This document shows, in pieces, positions 8,384 through 17,705 of a DNA stretch of 64,000 nucleotides. Below the pieces are notes generated by a model. The model made no database searches. It saw nothing but the letters and a program-made list of their open reading frames with translations, and was not told the origin of the DNA. A program made the translations under genes and the position numbers. Within the stretch, counting starts at the first letter, position 1; each line of letters begins with the position of its first letter. The DNA comes from Myxococcales bacterium (GTDB lineage Bacteria > Myxococcota_A > Polyangia > Polyangiales > Polyangiaceae): NCBI GenBank assembly GCA_004193285.1, contig SECP01000018.1, forward strand, positions 1 to 64,000. Direction: 5' to 3'.

Positions 8384-9461
8384 CAGGGTCCCCGGTGAAG
8401 GCCGGGATACGCGCCCGAGATGCAGCGCCGATGATGCACGAGCGAGTCGGAGCGGGCAGGTTGGGGCCCGTCACTTGAATGCTGCGCGCGACGCCGGAGT
8501 TGGCGAAGCTGAGGACGACTCGAACCGGGCCGCCGCGGTCGCCGCAGCCGCTCGCCGCGCGGCTCACGCTGCCGAGGGCGTTCATCAAATCCGCGCGAGC
8601 GGGAGGTCCACCCGAGCTGCTGCTGGTGCCGCTGCCGCTACGGGCGCTCGCACGGCTAGCCCCCACGCCGGCAAACGAGGCACCGACCGTGCTCGCGCGG
8701 ACGCCAGCGAGCGGCAAATCCGCGACCGAGACCGTCGGGATGGTCGAGCTCGGCGTCTCGCTACGACTCGGCGGCGCTTTCGAAGGCTCGCACTCGGCGG
8801 CAGGCGCTACCGCGGCGGCCGCTTGCGCGGGACCGCTCATGTTGGCGCTCGGGTCCGAAGACTTCTTGAAAACGCCATGCGCGATCCAAGCGACCGTGAA
8901 CGCCGCGATGGCGACCGCGATCAACTCGACCGGGCGGCGGCCTCGGCGCGGCGGCTCTACATCCATCGCCAGGGGCGCCACCGTCGTGGGAGCTACCGCC
9001 ACCGAGTCCAGGCCGGGGGGCAATGTGCTGGTCGGCACGCGGGGCGGCTTGGGCAGCGCCGATGGAGCGTCCACCCAGCTCGGCAGGGGAGGGAGCGACG
9101 GGGTGAGGGTCGTGCGCGTGCGTCGCAGGACGCCAGTGAGCTCTGGCGTGACGAGCAGCGGTCGCCACTCCATCATGCCCTTGCGCCACACCACCGCTCC
9201 GCGAGTCATGCCCTGACCGTAGAGCTTGGCGATGTCCGCATCCCCCAGCTCCAAGCGCACGCTCCAGCGCTCATGCGGCTGTGGAGTATGCGGCACCGTG
9301 AGCTCGTCCGACGACGCGCGCTCCGCGTCGCGAGGAGGCAGCATCTCGTGACGCGCCTTGCTAGCGCCCGGACGAGGCTCGCCCACGGGGTGCGGCAACA
9401 GACGGCGGGGACGAAGCGCGGAACGCGGGTGGGGAAGGTTCGACGATTCGACGCGCAGCAT
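8361..9461 (-). CDS. GYF_2-domain membrane protein with AgmX/TonB-like C-terminus
   Basis: This 366-residue protein has a GYF_2/DUF4339-like domain (about residues 65-110; VRLELGDADIAKLYGQGM, VVWRKGMMEWRPL). A Pro-rich linker, one membrane-spanning segment (about 180-200; VELIAVAIAAFTVAWIAHGVF) and a Ser/Ala-rich region follow. The C-terminal domain has paired Cys (AASGCGD ... TRSCIIGAA) and resembles the periplasmic end of AgmX/TonB-like proteins. Such proteins in myxobacteria are linked to gliding or envelope transport, but here the assignment rests on architecture only. ATG 9461 is chosen over GTG 9509. Confidence 0.75.
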   Translation of the reverse strand: MLRVESSNLPHPRSALRPRRLLPHPVGEPRPGASKARHEMLPPRDAERASSDELTVPHTPQPHERWSVRLELGDADIAKLYGQGMTRGAVVWRKGMMEWRPLLVTPELTGVLRRTRTTLTPSLPPLPSWVDAPSALPKPPRVPTSTLPPGLDSVAVAPTTVAPLAMDVEPPRRGRRPVELIAVAIAAFTVAWIAHGVFKKSSDPSANMSGPAQAAAAVAPAAECEPSKAPPSRSETPSSTIPTVSVADLPLAGVRASTVGASFAGVGASRASARSGSGTSSSSGGPPARADLMNALGSVSRAASGCGDRGGPVRVVLSFANSGVARSIQVTGPNLPAPTRSCIIGAASRARIPAFTGDPVTVSKTL

Positions 9462-9711
9462 GGGGGCCTCGCTCTCGACGACGGAGGGAAGTAGACGACA
9501 ATCGACCACTGTTCCCGACGTCGACGCCTACCACGATTTCCCCGGGGAAGAATCAGATTCCAGCGTCAGATCTGCCCAAACTGTGGGGCAATTTGCACTC
9601 TGGTATCGGTTCCTCCTTCCGCTGCCGGTCGATCATTCCGACTGACTCCCGCGCCACCGCAGAGATGCCGAGTCTCCTGACTTGACAGCCATTTCTCAGC
9701 CCCGAGTGTGA

Positions 9712-9738
9712 CCGGGACGGCCCCCGAGGCCGTCCCGG
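9712..9738 (-). terminator. Strong hairpin after the epimerase gene
   Basis: CCGGGACGGCC and GGCCGTCCCGG form a perfect 11-bp stem with a 5-base loop, ten bases past the epimerase stop. There is no T-run. Confidence 0.55.
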
Positions 9739-9748
9739 ACTGAGACCT

Positions 9749-10981
9749 TCACTCCGTGGCGAGCCGGTGCACCATGTGCTGCTGGTACTTCTGGCCGGGC
9801 TTGAGCACGACCGCGTCCTTCCACGCGGGGACGTTGATGCCGTTGACCCAGGCGTGCGTCTCGAGGCAAAGCGCGTCGTACTGCTCGTACTTCACGCCTT
9901 TGCCCGTGATGGTGCCGTCCAGGAAGATGCCGGCGTAAAACTGCACGCCGATTTGGTCCGCCTCCAGCGTGAGCGTGCGACCGCTCTTCGGGTCTTTCAC
10001 CGTCGCTACCGGGCGCATCGCCTTCGGGTCGCCGTCCACGACCCAAAAGTGGTCGTAGCCTACCGGTGTGCCGCCGACCGCGGCCAAGTCCGCACCGATG
10101 GCCTTGGGCTTTCGAAAATCGAAGGGGGTGCCTTCCACGGCTTTGACCGTGCCGTCCGGAACGGGCGCGATGTCCGGCTTGGGGGGCTTGCCGCCCGGCG
10201 TGAACTTCTCGGCGTGAATCGTGAGGACCTGGTCCTTGATGCCCCCGTTGCCGATGCCCTGCAGCATCCAATACGTGTGGTGGGCGGGGTTCACCAGGGT
10301 CGCTTTGTCCGTCGTCGCTTCGATATCGATCTTGAACTCGTTGGTACCCGTCAACGTGTACACGATCGTCGCCGTCACGTTGCCGGGGAAGCCTTCCTCA
10401 CCGTCTTTGGACAGGTAGGTGAACGAGACCGACGGCGCTTCCGCGGTGCCCCCAGGTGTCGCGGTCCAGATGACCTTGTCCCAACCTTTGTTCCCGCCGT
10501 GCAGGCTATGCGGCCCGTTGTTTGCCGCCAGCTTGTACGGCTTGCCCTCGAGCTTGAACTCCGCATTCTTGATGCGATTGGCGACGCGCCCCACGGTCGC
10601 GCCGAAGTACGGCGTCTTCTTGACGTAGCCGTCTACGCTCTCGTAACCGCCGACGATGTCCGCGAGCTTGCCGTTGCGGTCCGGAGCCCATAGCTCCGTG
10701 ACGATGACGCCGTAGTTGGTCACCTTGAGCACGAGGCCGTTCTTGTTCGTGAGCGTGTAAAGCTCGACGTCTTTGCCGTCGACCTTGCCGTAGGGAGCCT
10801 TGACGACCGGCTCTGCGACTTTGGCGGGGGCGGAGCTATCCGCGCCCGCGGTCGGGGTGGTAGCGGCGATCGGCGCGGGCGCTGGCTCCGGCACGGACGG
10901 TGTTTGCTGAGGGGCGCTACACGCGACTCCGAGCAATCCCAAGCAACCAAACGCGTACTTGTCGAACGTAACTCGGTTCAT
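9749..10981 (-). CDS. Aldose 1-epimerase (mutarotase), lipoprotein-anchored
   Basis: This 410-residue protein has a lipoprotein signal (FGCLGLLGVAC) and an Ala/Pro linker, followed by a galactose mutarotase fold from about residue 75. The family's catalytic and substrate residues are visible in NGPHSLHGGNKG, NPAHHTYWML and CLETHAW (two His and the Glu base). It should interconvert alpha and beta anomers of sugars such as glucose or galactose, outside the inner membrane. The ATG at 10981 follows GAGGAG at good spacing. The gene stands alone, divergent from the GlcG-family gene. Confidence 0.92.
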   Translation of the reverse strand: MNRVTFDKYAFGCLGLLGVACSAPQQTPSVPEPAPAPIAATTPTAGADSSAPAKVAEPVVKAPYGKVDGKDVELYTLTNKNGLVLKVTNYGVIVTELWAPDRNGKLADIVGGYESVDGYVKKTPYFGATVGRVANRIKNAEFKLEGKPYKLAANNGPHSLHGGNKGWDKVIWTATPGGTAEAPSVSFTYLSKDGEEGFPGNVTATIVYTLTGTNEFKIDIEATTDKATLVNPAHHTYWMLQGIGNGGIKDQVLTIHAEKFTPGGKPPKPDIAPVPDGTVKAVEGTPFDFRKPKAIGADLAAVGGTPVGYDHFWVVDGDPKAMRPVATVKDPKSGRTLTLEADQIGVQFYAGIFLDGTITGKGVKYEQYDALCLETHAWVNGINVPAWKDAVVLKPGQKYQQHMVHRLATE

Positions 10982-11132
10982 GTCGCTCCTCTTCGGCGGA
11001 CGATGTGGGCTAAGTGACGCCTGAGCTCGAGAACCATCCACAAAAGACACCGAGGTGTCAGTGAGCGGTACAGGCTAGACGTCTCGGCTCCCTGTCCCCT
11101 ATAACCGGTCCGCGCCTGGCGCAGCGAATCGA

Positions 11133-11549
11133 ATGCTGACCCATCGAGCTTTGTCCCACGCCGAAGCCATGTCCATCGTGCGCGCCGTGCAGGCCCGTTT
11201 GGAGGAGGCGAGCTTGGGTGCAGCGGTCGCGGTCGTAGACCCGCACGGGGAGCTTCTGGCGTTCGTGCGTACGGACGGGTGCCGCGCTCCTTGCATCACG
11301 GTCGCCATCAACAAGGCGTACACCGCCGCTCGCGAGTGCTGCGATTCGAAGTCCTTGGGCGACGCCGCGCGCGCACAGGGGTTCCCGCTCACGAACTACG
11401 GTGAGCTCCGGTACGTCACCTGGGGCGGCGGGGTGCCGATCCGAGTCTCGGGCGAGGTCGTCGGTGCGGTCGGCGTGAGCGGCTTGACCGAAGAAGAGGA
11501 CATGATCCTCGCGGCCCACGGCGCTTCCTTCGGGCCCGGCGAGGCCTGA
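11133..11549 (+). CDS. GlcG/HbpS family protein
   Basis: This 138-residue single-domain protein matches the GlcG/HbpS (DUF336) pattern: AVAVVDPHGELLAFVRTDG, then INKAYTAA, and GGGVPIRVSGEVVGAVGVSG near the end. Members bind haem or cobalamin-like cofactors or are encoded with diol and glycolate genes; the exact function here is not known. No signal peptide is visible, so it is probably cytoplasmic. No metabolic partner gene is adjacent. Confidence 0.88.
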   Translation: MLTHRALSHAEAMSIVRAVQARLEEASLGAAVAVVDPHGELLAFVRTDGCRAPCITVAINKAYTAARECCDSKSLGDAARAQGFPLTNYGELRYVTWGGGVPIRVSGEVVGAVGVSGLTEEEDMILAAHGASFGPGEA

Positions 11550-11635
11550 GCCTCGCGCTGCGTGCCGGCGCCCGCGGCTGCGTGCGGGGCGCCAGACGCG
11601 GGGCGCTCGTCATCGCGCGGCCCACCCCTCGTAGC

Positions 11636-11671
11636 CCACCGGCGCGCGAGAGGGTCTCCCGGCGCCGGTGG
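11636..11671. terminator. Bidirectional hairpin between convergent genes
   Basis: CCACCGGCGC pairs with GCGCCGGTGG (10 bp), and the loop contains a second small stem (GAGA/TCTC). It lies between the convergent GlcG-family and OmpA-family genes. No T-runs are present. Confidence 0.5.
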
Positions 11672-11690
11672 CTCACGATGGTGGCGAGCG

Positions 11691-14075
11691 CTACTTCTGC
11701 TGGATCATCACCTGCACGCGGCGATTCTTGGCGCGGTTCGCGTCGGTGCTGTTCGGCGCGATTGGCTTGTCTGCTCCGTAGCCCTTTGCCACCAGGCGAT
11801 CCGGCGCGACGCCGAGGCGGACGAGCGCGTCCACCACGGCTTGGGCGCGACCCTGGCTGAGCCGCTGGTTGTACACGGCCGAGCCGGTGTTGTCGGTGTG
11901 GCCCTGGACCTCGGCCAAGCGGATCTCCGGCTTGGTCTTGAAGAGCTCGGCGAGCTCCTCCAGCAAGCCGAAGGAGTCAGGCAAGATCTCCGTGGAATCG
12001 TGCTGGAAGTGCACTTCCTTCTTCAGCTTCACCTCGCGACCGGCGACGACCACGTTGGGCACCGCGGGGCGCTTGTTGAGGACGATGCGCGCCTGAACTT
12101 CCTTGCGTGACTCGACTTGCACCTCGATGGCGCTGGTGAAGTAGCCGGCGGCTTCCACCGAGAGCTTGACGTTACCCGGCTTCACGTTGCCGACGCTGAA
12201 GCCGCCACTGCTGTCGGCCGTGAGCTCCAGCGAACGATTGAGCGGGTCGGTCACGGTGATGCGCGCGCCGGTCACGGGCTGGCCGGTTTCGCCATCACTG
12301 ACGGCGCCGACGACGGTTCCGACCTTGGGTAGCGCCTCCAGCTCGCAGATCACGTTGACGACGGTGTTGCCGCCGCTGCCGGCCGCGACCCCTCCGGGCG
12401 TCGACACTGCAGGAGCGGAGGGCGCGCCTGGAGTCCCCGGAGTGGAGGGGGCGGCCGGAGCCGTCGCCGCGCCGGGCGGCGGCACCGTCGCGATGCACTG
12501 ACCGTCGCGGTAGCCCTGCGCGGTGACGTTCAGCGTGTACGTACCGGGCTCGAGATCCGTCGAGCGGAAGGTGCCGTCATCTGCCGCTACCATGCCGGTG
12601 ATGTTACGGCCGTCGTAGCGCAGCACCGCGCCGGCGATCGGAGTCTGCGTCCCGCGCTCCGTCACCACGCCCGCCACGAAGGCGCGCGGCGCCGCTGCGG
12701 GCGCGGCCGCGGCTGCGGGCTTGTCCACCTGCTTGATGACCGGCGGGGGCGGTACCGTGTCCACCGCGTAGGCGAGGCCGAACCACAGGTTCCAAGGCGG
12801 CTCCGGAGACACCTCTTCTACGAACGTGCTCGTCGCTCCGGTGCCGATATCGAAGGCTCCGAGCAATGCCAGGCCGTGGTCGGCCCAGGGGAACACTCGT
12901 GTGCCGAGGGTCAGGCGCGAAGGCGACGAGCCAAAGCCCTGATTTTCGCCCAAGCAGCCTTCTCCCGCGAGCTTCACGTCGTCCAAATTGCAAACGTAGT
13001 CCTGGCGGTTCAGCGGGATGTCCAGCGACCACTCCAAGAAGGGGCGGATGATCGCGTGGTCGTACTCGGCCGCGAAGGCCATGCTCACGAAGTCCACCCG
13101 GTTGATGTTCAAGCCGAAGCGCTCGACGCGCGAGATGCGCGCTCCACGCCCTCGCGGCGGCGGCGTGTTCTCCAGGTCCGAAATGACCTTCGACGAGTTG
13201 TCGAGCTTGTAGGCGAAGTTCGCGTGAAAGCGCAGCGGGATGTTGTCGTCGGGATTCACGCGGTTGTTGAGGTCCGCGGTGGCGAGCGCACGCATCACGA
13301 GGCTGGTGCCGCCACCGTCGAGCCCCACGCCGCCGGTGCCGTTGAGCAGCCACAGCTCTAGCTCTCCGCCGAAGAAGAAGACGGAGTCGGGCGTCTTGGG
13401 CATGAACGCTTTGACGCCGAGGTTCGTGTCGCCCAGCACCTGCAGCAGCTGCGGCCTGCCGCGCGTGTTGCTGACGGCGCGGTTATGGAAGCCCAAATAG
13501 CCCTCCAAAAAGGGCAAAATCGTCGCGGAGAGCCCGAGGTGGGCGCCCATCGCGTCCACGTCGTCAGAAGCGGTCGCGGAATCCGAGCTGTTGCTGAACG
13601 TCGGGCAACGGTTGGAGGCGCTGCACAAGAAACCCGAGCTCGTGAAGTAGCTGCCGCTCAGCGAAAGGCGAAAGGTGCCGGGCGCTCCCGAGCCCGCTTC
13701 GCTCGTGTGGAGCAAGCCGGTCGAGCCGGAGACGTTGTTCTGAATCTGCAACGAGGTCTTGCGCCAGCGCTTTTCGTACTCGCTGGGCTCGGCATCCTCC
13801 AGGCCAGTGAGGGTGGCCGAACCATCTGCTCCCGAATCCAGGTCGATGCTGCCGCTCGCCGACGCGGTTGCCGCAGGCGGCGCAGGTGCGGGTGCAGGTG
13901 CAGGTGCAGGTGCTGCGGCATCAGCCGCCGGTGCCGCTGCCGGCGGCGCGGCAGGGGTGGGCGCCGGCGTCGCGGCCGGTGGAGGTGGCGGCGCAGGAGG
14001 AGTCTGTTGTGCGTTTGCCCCTACCGTCCACAGCCATCCCGCTAGCGAAATCGACGACAATCCTACCCGGTTCAT
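11691..14075 (-). CDS. OmpA-family outer-membrane protein with carboxypeptidase-regulatory domains
   Basis: This 794-residue protein has a signal peptide (cleavage near ANAQQ) and a Pro/Ala-rich stretch to about residue 75. A long beta-rich region follows (about 95-450), probably a barrel. Two carboxypeptidase-regulatory-like Ig-type domains come next (about 465-550 and 585-675). The C-terminal OmpA peptidoglycan-binding domain (about 685-794) has GHTDNTGS, then NQRLSQGRAQAVVDAL and NRRVQVMI. It should tether the outer membrane to peptidoglycan and expose or support the Ig-like domains. Short Cys-containing loops in the barrel are notable. It has its own promoter region of about 180 bp shared with the divergent ABC gene. 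Confidence 0.88.
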   Translation of the reverse strand: MNRVGLSSISLAGWLWTVGANAQQTPPAPPPPPAATPAPTPAAPPAAAPAADAAAPAPAPAPAPAPPAATASASGSIDLDSGADGSATLTGLEDAEPSEYEKRWRKTSLQIQNNVSGSTGLLHTSEAGSGAPGTFRLSLSGSYFTSSGFLCSASNRCPTFSNSSDSATASDDVDAMGAHLGLSATILPFLEGYLGFHNRAVSNTRGRPQLLQVLGDTNLGVKAFMPKTPDSVFFFGGELELWLLNGTGGVGLDGGGTSLVMRALATADLNNRVNPDDNIPLRFHANFAYKLDNSSKVISDLENTPPPRGRGARISRVERFGLNINRVDFVSMAFAAEYDHAIIRPFLEWSLDIPLNRQDYVCNLDDVKLAGEGCLGENQGFGSSPSRLTLGTRVFPWADHGLALLGAFDIGTGATSTFVEEVSPEPPWNLWFGLAYAVDTVPPPPVIKQVDKPAAAAAPAAAPRAFVAGVVTERGTQTPIAGAVLRYDGRNITGMVAADDGTFRSTDLEPGTYTLNVTAQGYRDGQCIATVPPPGAATAPAAPSTPGTPGAPSAPAVSTPGGVAAGSGGNTVVNVICELEALPKVGTVVGAVSDGETGQPVTGARITVTDPLNRSLELTADSSGGFSVGNVKPGNVKLSVEAAGYFTSAIEVQVESRKEVQARIVLNKRPAVPNVVVAGREVKLKKEVHFQHDSTEILPDSFGLLEELAELFKTKPEIRLAEVQGHTDNTGSAVYNQRLSQGRAQAVVDALVRLGVAPDRLVAKGYGADKPIAPNSTDANRAKNRRVQVMIQQK

Positions 14076-14258
14076 CTTTCCTCGTTCTTCCTCGGTTCCG
14101 TCGCGACGGCTCGGATATCAGCAGGCACACCCGCACCGCTTTCTATCATCCTTTGGTCGTCCGACGAAAAATGGCATCGGGCCGATTTCGTCAGGCGTTT
14201 TCCGCAGATGCGAGCGGCTTTACCCCAAAACCCATGAGCGCTACCGTCCGCGGCTAAC

Positions 14259-15206
14259 GTGACAGATGCCGTGATTCGGGTCGAGCGCCTGCAGAAGGAA
14301 TTCCGGCAGGGCTTCTTCATGCGCCGCGTTCAGGCCGTGAAGGACATCTCGTTCCAGGTCGAGCGGGGGGATATTTTCGGGTTTCTCGGCCCTAACGGGG
14401 CCGGTAAGACCACGACCATCAAGATCCTGACCGGACTCATCAGCCCAACGGGTGGTCGCGCGGAGCTCTTCGGTGAGCTCGTTCCGAACCGCAAGGCACG
14501 CGCTCGCATTGGATTTTTGCCGGAGAACCCGTACGTCTATCCGTACCTGACGCCCTCCGAGTTCGTCGTCCTGTGCGGCAGGCTCTCCGGGCTGCGTCCG
14601 GGCGCGGCTCGCGACCGGACGCGCCAGGTGTTGGAGCAAGTCGGGGTGGCGTATGCAGCCGATCGGCCGGTGCGGCGCTTATCGAAGGGCATGTTGCAAC
14701 GCACCGGGCTTGCCGCGGCGCTGGTCGCGGATCCGGAGCTCCTGATTTTGGACGAGCCCATGAGCGGCCTGGATCCCGTCGGTCGCAAAGAGGTGCGCGA
14801 CTTGATCGTCGACGAGCGGCGCCGGGGCCGCACCATCTTCTTTTCGACGCACATCCTCAACGACGTGGAGTCGCTGTGCGACCGCGTGGCAATTTTGCGC
14901 AAAGGCGAGGTCGTCGTCAGCGGCCGCATCGACGAGTTGCTGCGTCGCGACGCGAGGCGTAGCGAGATCACGCTGCGTGGCGACTACGAAGCCTTGCGAG
15001 CGTCGCTGACGGCCGAGGGCGCGAGCTGCCGGGAGGTGGGCGGGCTGCTGCTCGTATCTGTCGAGGGCGAGAGCCAACAAAATCAGCTACTACGACGCGC
15101 CTTGGACGCGGGGCTCTCGGTCGAGCAGGTCGTGCCGCGGCACGAAACCTTGGAGGACTTGTTCCTGCGCGAAGCCATCGCGCACGGTGAAACGCCCCCC
15201 AGCTGA
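14259..15206 (+). CDS. ABC transporter ATP-binding protein (ABC-2/NatA-like), orphan
   Basis: This 315-residue ATPase has Walker A GPNGAGKTT, signature LSKGMLQR, Walker B LLILDEP and the switch His in FFSTHIL. A C-terminal extension of about 95 residues carries a small alpha/beta domain, as in ABC-2 exporters with gliding- or sodium-export-type ATPases. The start is GTG at 14259. No permease gene follows; the next gene is convergent and nine bases away, so the membrane partner must be encoded elsewhere. Confidence 0.92.
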   Translation: MTDAVIRVERLQKEFRQGFFMRRVQAVKDISFQVERGDIFGFLGPNGAGKTTTIKILTGLISPTGGRAELFGELVPNRKARARIGFLPENPYVYPYLTPSEFVVLCGRLSGLRPGAARDRTRQVLEQVGVAYAADRPVRRLSKGMLQRTGLAAALVADPELLILDEPMSGLDPVGRKEVRDLIVDERRRGRTIFFSTHILNDVESLCDRVAILRKGEVVVSGRIDELLRRDARRSEITLRGDYEALRASLTAEGASCREVGGLLLVSVEGESQQNQLLRRALDAGLSVEQVVPRHETLEDLFLREAIAHGETPPS

Positions 15207-15215
15207 GGCTCCGCC

Positions 15216-16733
15216 CTACCGCTTCGCCACTTTTCGCAGCACTTCTAAATCCGCTCGACCGAGCTCGCGGAGACCGATCAGGAGCGCCAGGTAGACGCAG
15301 GGAATGACCGCGGCTGCCACGAGCGTCAGCATTTTACCGGGCGGGAACGCGAAGCGACCGAGCGCCGCCGCCAGGCCCAGCGCGAGCAGAGTTCGCGCCA
15401 GTGTCCACGGGGACACGAGGCCGCCGGCTGCACGCCACACCAAGTAGGCGGCTATGGACGTCGCTACGACCAACCCGGTGGAGGTGGCTTGCGCCGTCAG
15501 CCATAGCAGCTGCTCCGAAAGGTTGCCTTCGTGAGCCCGGGTGAAGCACAGGCCGGCCACGATCACGACCGCGAGCGCGGTCACGAGCAAGCTCTCCCGC
15601 TCTCGTCCCAAGCTGTTGAGCACGGTGGTGAGGATGCCGAAGATCGCAAAAGCGCCGAACCCCAACGAGAGCAGGCTGAGCGCGCGTCCGCCGAGGAGGG
15701 CGGCCTCGCTACCGAACAGCAGCTCGAGCAGCCGCGGCGCCAGCCCGAGAGTGACGCTCACCATGGCGCCGGCAATGATGAGCGACAGGCGCATGCCCGT
15801 GCGCACGTAGCGCGCGATAGCCTCACGGTCCTTCAGCTGCGCGGCGGACGCCAGCATCGGAAAGAGGATGAACGTGATCGCGATGAGGATCTGGTACGGC
15901 AAAAAAGAGAAGAGCTGCGTCGCGCGGTAAGCGCCGACCAGCGCGTCCGCGCGCGAGACGGGCTCCCCCGCGCGCTCGGCGGCGTGGCTCGCGAATCGGC
16001 CGAGTAGCGTCAAATCTGCCTGGAAAAGCAGGTTGAGCAGCGCTTGGCCGAAGAGCAAGGGCGCCGCCAACGAGACGTAGCGGCCGAGGGAGAGGCGCGT
16101 CGCCCCGGCGCGACCGACGCCCAAGACTCCGGCCGCGATGAACAGCACCAGCGTCGCGCTCACGACGAAGCCGAGCGCCGACCCGGCCGGCCCGGCTTGC
16201 GATAGGCGCCGCGCCGTGAAAGCGCCGATGATCAGCCCGAGCGTCCGCAGCGTCGCGGAAGTGACGTCGAAGGCCGCTTGCAGCATGAAGCGCCTCTGCC
16301 CGTTGGCGATTCCGATGAGCGGGGTGTACAGCGAGTAGATGAAGAGGACGGCGGCCAAGATGCGCAGGGGCGTCTCGACATGGCCGGCACCCGCCATCTC
16401 CGCGATTTGGGGCGAGAGGAGCGCGAAGGCGAGCGACAGCACGAGACCGAAGCACGCGTGCCAACCGAGCACCTTGCGAACGGTGCCGGGCAGCTCGTCG
16501 GGCCCAGCCTGCACGACCGTGCGGCTCACGGCCTGAATCGACATCGTCGTGATCGGGTTGTACGTGATGCTGGCGATGGAAAGGACGCGCGAGAGCGCGC
16601 CGTAGCCGTCCAAACCCAACACCTTGGGCAGCGCGATCTGCTGCACCAGTCCGAGCAGAATGAAGTAGAGCTTGGCCCCCGCTACTGCGAGGCCACCGCG
16701 ACCAGTGCTGCGTGTCGAGTCTTCTTTGCTCAT
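15216..16733 (-). CDS. Polysaccharide/lipid flippase of the MATE-Wzx (MOP) superfamily
   Basis: This 505-residue integral membrane protein has about 14 hydrophobic helices, starting with YFILLGLVQQIALPKVLG. Its length, the glycine-rich first helix and the paired-helix pattern fit oligosaccharide flippases (Wzx/MurJ-like) that move lipid-linked sugars across the inner membrane. No glycosyltransferases are adjacent, so the substrate is unknown. It lies 63 bases after carH in the same direction and may be read from the same transcript, though no functional link is evident. Confidence 0.85.
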   Translation of the reverse strand: MSKEDSTRSTGRGGLAVAGAKLYFILLGLVQQIALPKVLGLDGYGALSRVLSIASITYNPITTMSIQAVSRTVVQAGPDELPGTVRKVLGWHACFGLVLSLAFALLSPQIAEMAGAGHVETPLRILAAVLFIYSLYTPLIGIANGQRRFMLQAAFDVTSATLRTLGLIIGAFTARRLSQAGPAGSALGFVVSATLVLFIAAGVLGVGRAGATRLSLGRYVSLAAPLLFGQALLNLLFQADLTLLGRFASHAAERAGEPVSRADALVGAYRATQLFSFLPYQILIAITFILFPMLASAAQLKDREAIARYVRTGMRLSLIIAGAMVSVTLGLAPRLLELLFGSEAALLGGRALSLLSLGFGAFAIFGILTTVLNSLGRERESLLVTALAVVIVAGLCFTRAHEGNLSEQLLWLTAQATSTGLVVATSIAAYLVWRAAGGLVSPWTLARTLLALGLAAALGRFAFPPGKMLTLVAAAVIPCVYLALLIGLRELGRADLEVLRKVAKR

Positions 16734-16796
16734 CGCGAGGCCGGCTCTCGTAACACGGCTCGCGCGACGCAGTCCCGGACTAGGCCCGGCGCCGGC

Positions 16797-17705
16797 TCAA
16801 TGCCTCGCTTGGTCCAGCCACTCCTCCAGCTCCGGAAGGCCCCGCAGGACCCGAACGCGCTCCGGAAAAGCGACTCCGTCGTCGGCTCCCCGCCCGCCGA
16901 CCAGGATCACCACCGAGGCCGGCAGCACCTTGCATAGGTCCTCTACCTGCTTGCGGGCGTCCTCCGGCGTGAGCCCCACGACCGAGAGGGCCACGCTACC
17001 GGCTTTCGACAGCCGGGCCGCCTCCGCGATCTGCTCGGCGGGAAGGTTTGCGCCCAGGTAGATGGCGCGGCGTCCGTGCATGGCGATCACGACCGCGGCG
17101 AGCAGGGCGCCAAGCTCGTGCTGCTCGCCGGCGGGCGTGGTGCACACCACCGGCGCCATGCCGTTGACGGGCTGAGCGGCGAGGAGGGCCCCGAGCTGAG
17201 TGCGCAGCATCGCGGACGCGGCGTGCTCGCTGGCGATGCAGATGTCGCCGCTCTCCCAGCGCGCGCCGATCTCGTCCAGCGCGGGCGCCAAGACTTGGGT
17301 CACCAGGTCGTGAGGAGAGAACGAATTCGTCGCCTGCACCAATGCTCGCGAGGCGCGGTCGAGGTCCAGCTCGGTAACGCCGGCCAGCAGCTCGTCGATC
17401 ACGCGCCGCGCGCGATTCTCCACTGCCGCGGGGACGGGAGCAGCGAGCGCCGGCTCTGCGGCTGGCAGCAAGCGCTCCAGCGCCGGCACGTCCAGCGTCG
17501 CGATGGCGCTGATCGTGTAGCCGCGCTCGAGCAGCTTCTTGACGAGGCGCAGCCGCTTGACGTCCTCGTCGCCGTAGAGCCGCGCGCCGCCGGGCGTGCG
17601 CTCCGGCGCGAGCGCCCCGTAGCGGCGCTCCCACACGCGGAGAGCGTGGGTCGTGATGCCGGTGAGCCGCGCGAGGGTGCCGATTCGGTAGCGCGCCTCG
17701 TTCAC
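16797..17705 (-). CDS. carH: CarH-type B12-dependent photoreceptor repressor (MerR family)
   Basis: This 302-residue protein has a MerR helix-turn-helix (about residues 5-70; YRIGTLARLTGITTHALRVW, then GGARLYGDED). A helical bundle follows with Trp150-x9-Glu160-His161, the signature around the adenosyl group in CarH/LitR proteins. The cobalamin-binding Rossmann domain has E194-x-H196-x-x-G199, where His196 should be the lower cobalt ligand. In the known mechanism the dark tetramer with adenosylcobalamin represses carotenoid genes, and light breaks the Co-C bond and releases DNA. GTG at 17705 overlaps the upstream stop (GTGA), which fixes the start. It is the last gene of the crt operon, implying autoregulation. 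Confidence 0.9.
   Translation of the reverse strand: MNEARYRIGTLARLTGITTHALRVWERRYGALAPERTPGGARLYGDEDVKRLRLVKKLLERGYTISAIATLDVPALERLLPAAEPALAAPVPAAVENRARRVIDELLAGVTELDLDRASRALVQATNSFSPHDLVTQVLAPALDEIGARWESGDICIASEHAASAMLRTQLGALLAAQPVNGMAPVVCTTPAGEQHELGALLAAVVIAMHGRRAIYLGANLPAEQIAEAARLSKAGSVALSVVGLTPEDARKQVEDLCKVLPASVVILVGGRGADDGVAFPERVRVLRGLPELEEWLDQARH

Noticed and set aside
14076-14258. Search for a small gene or riboswitch between the OmpA-family and ABC genes
   Set aside because: Only an AT-richer promoter-like stretch was seen; no conserved structure or open frame with features.
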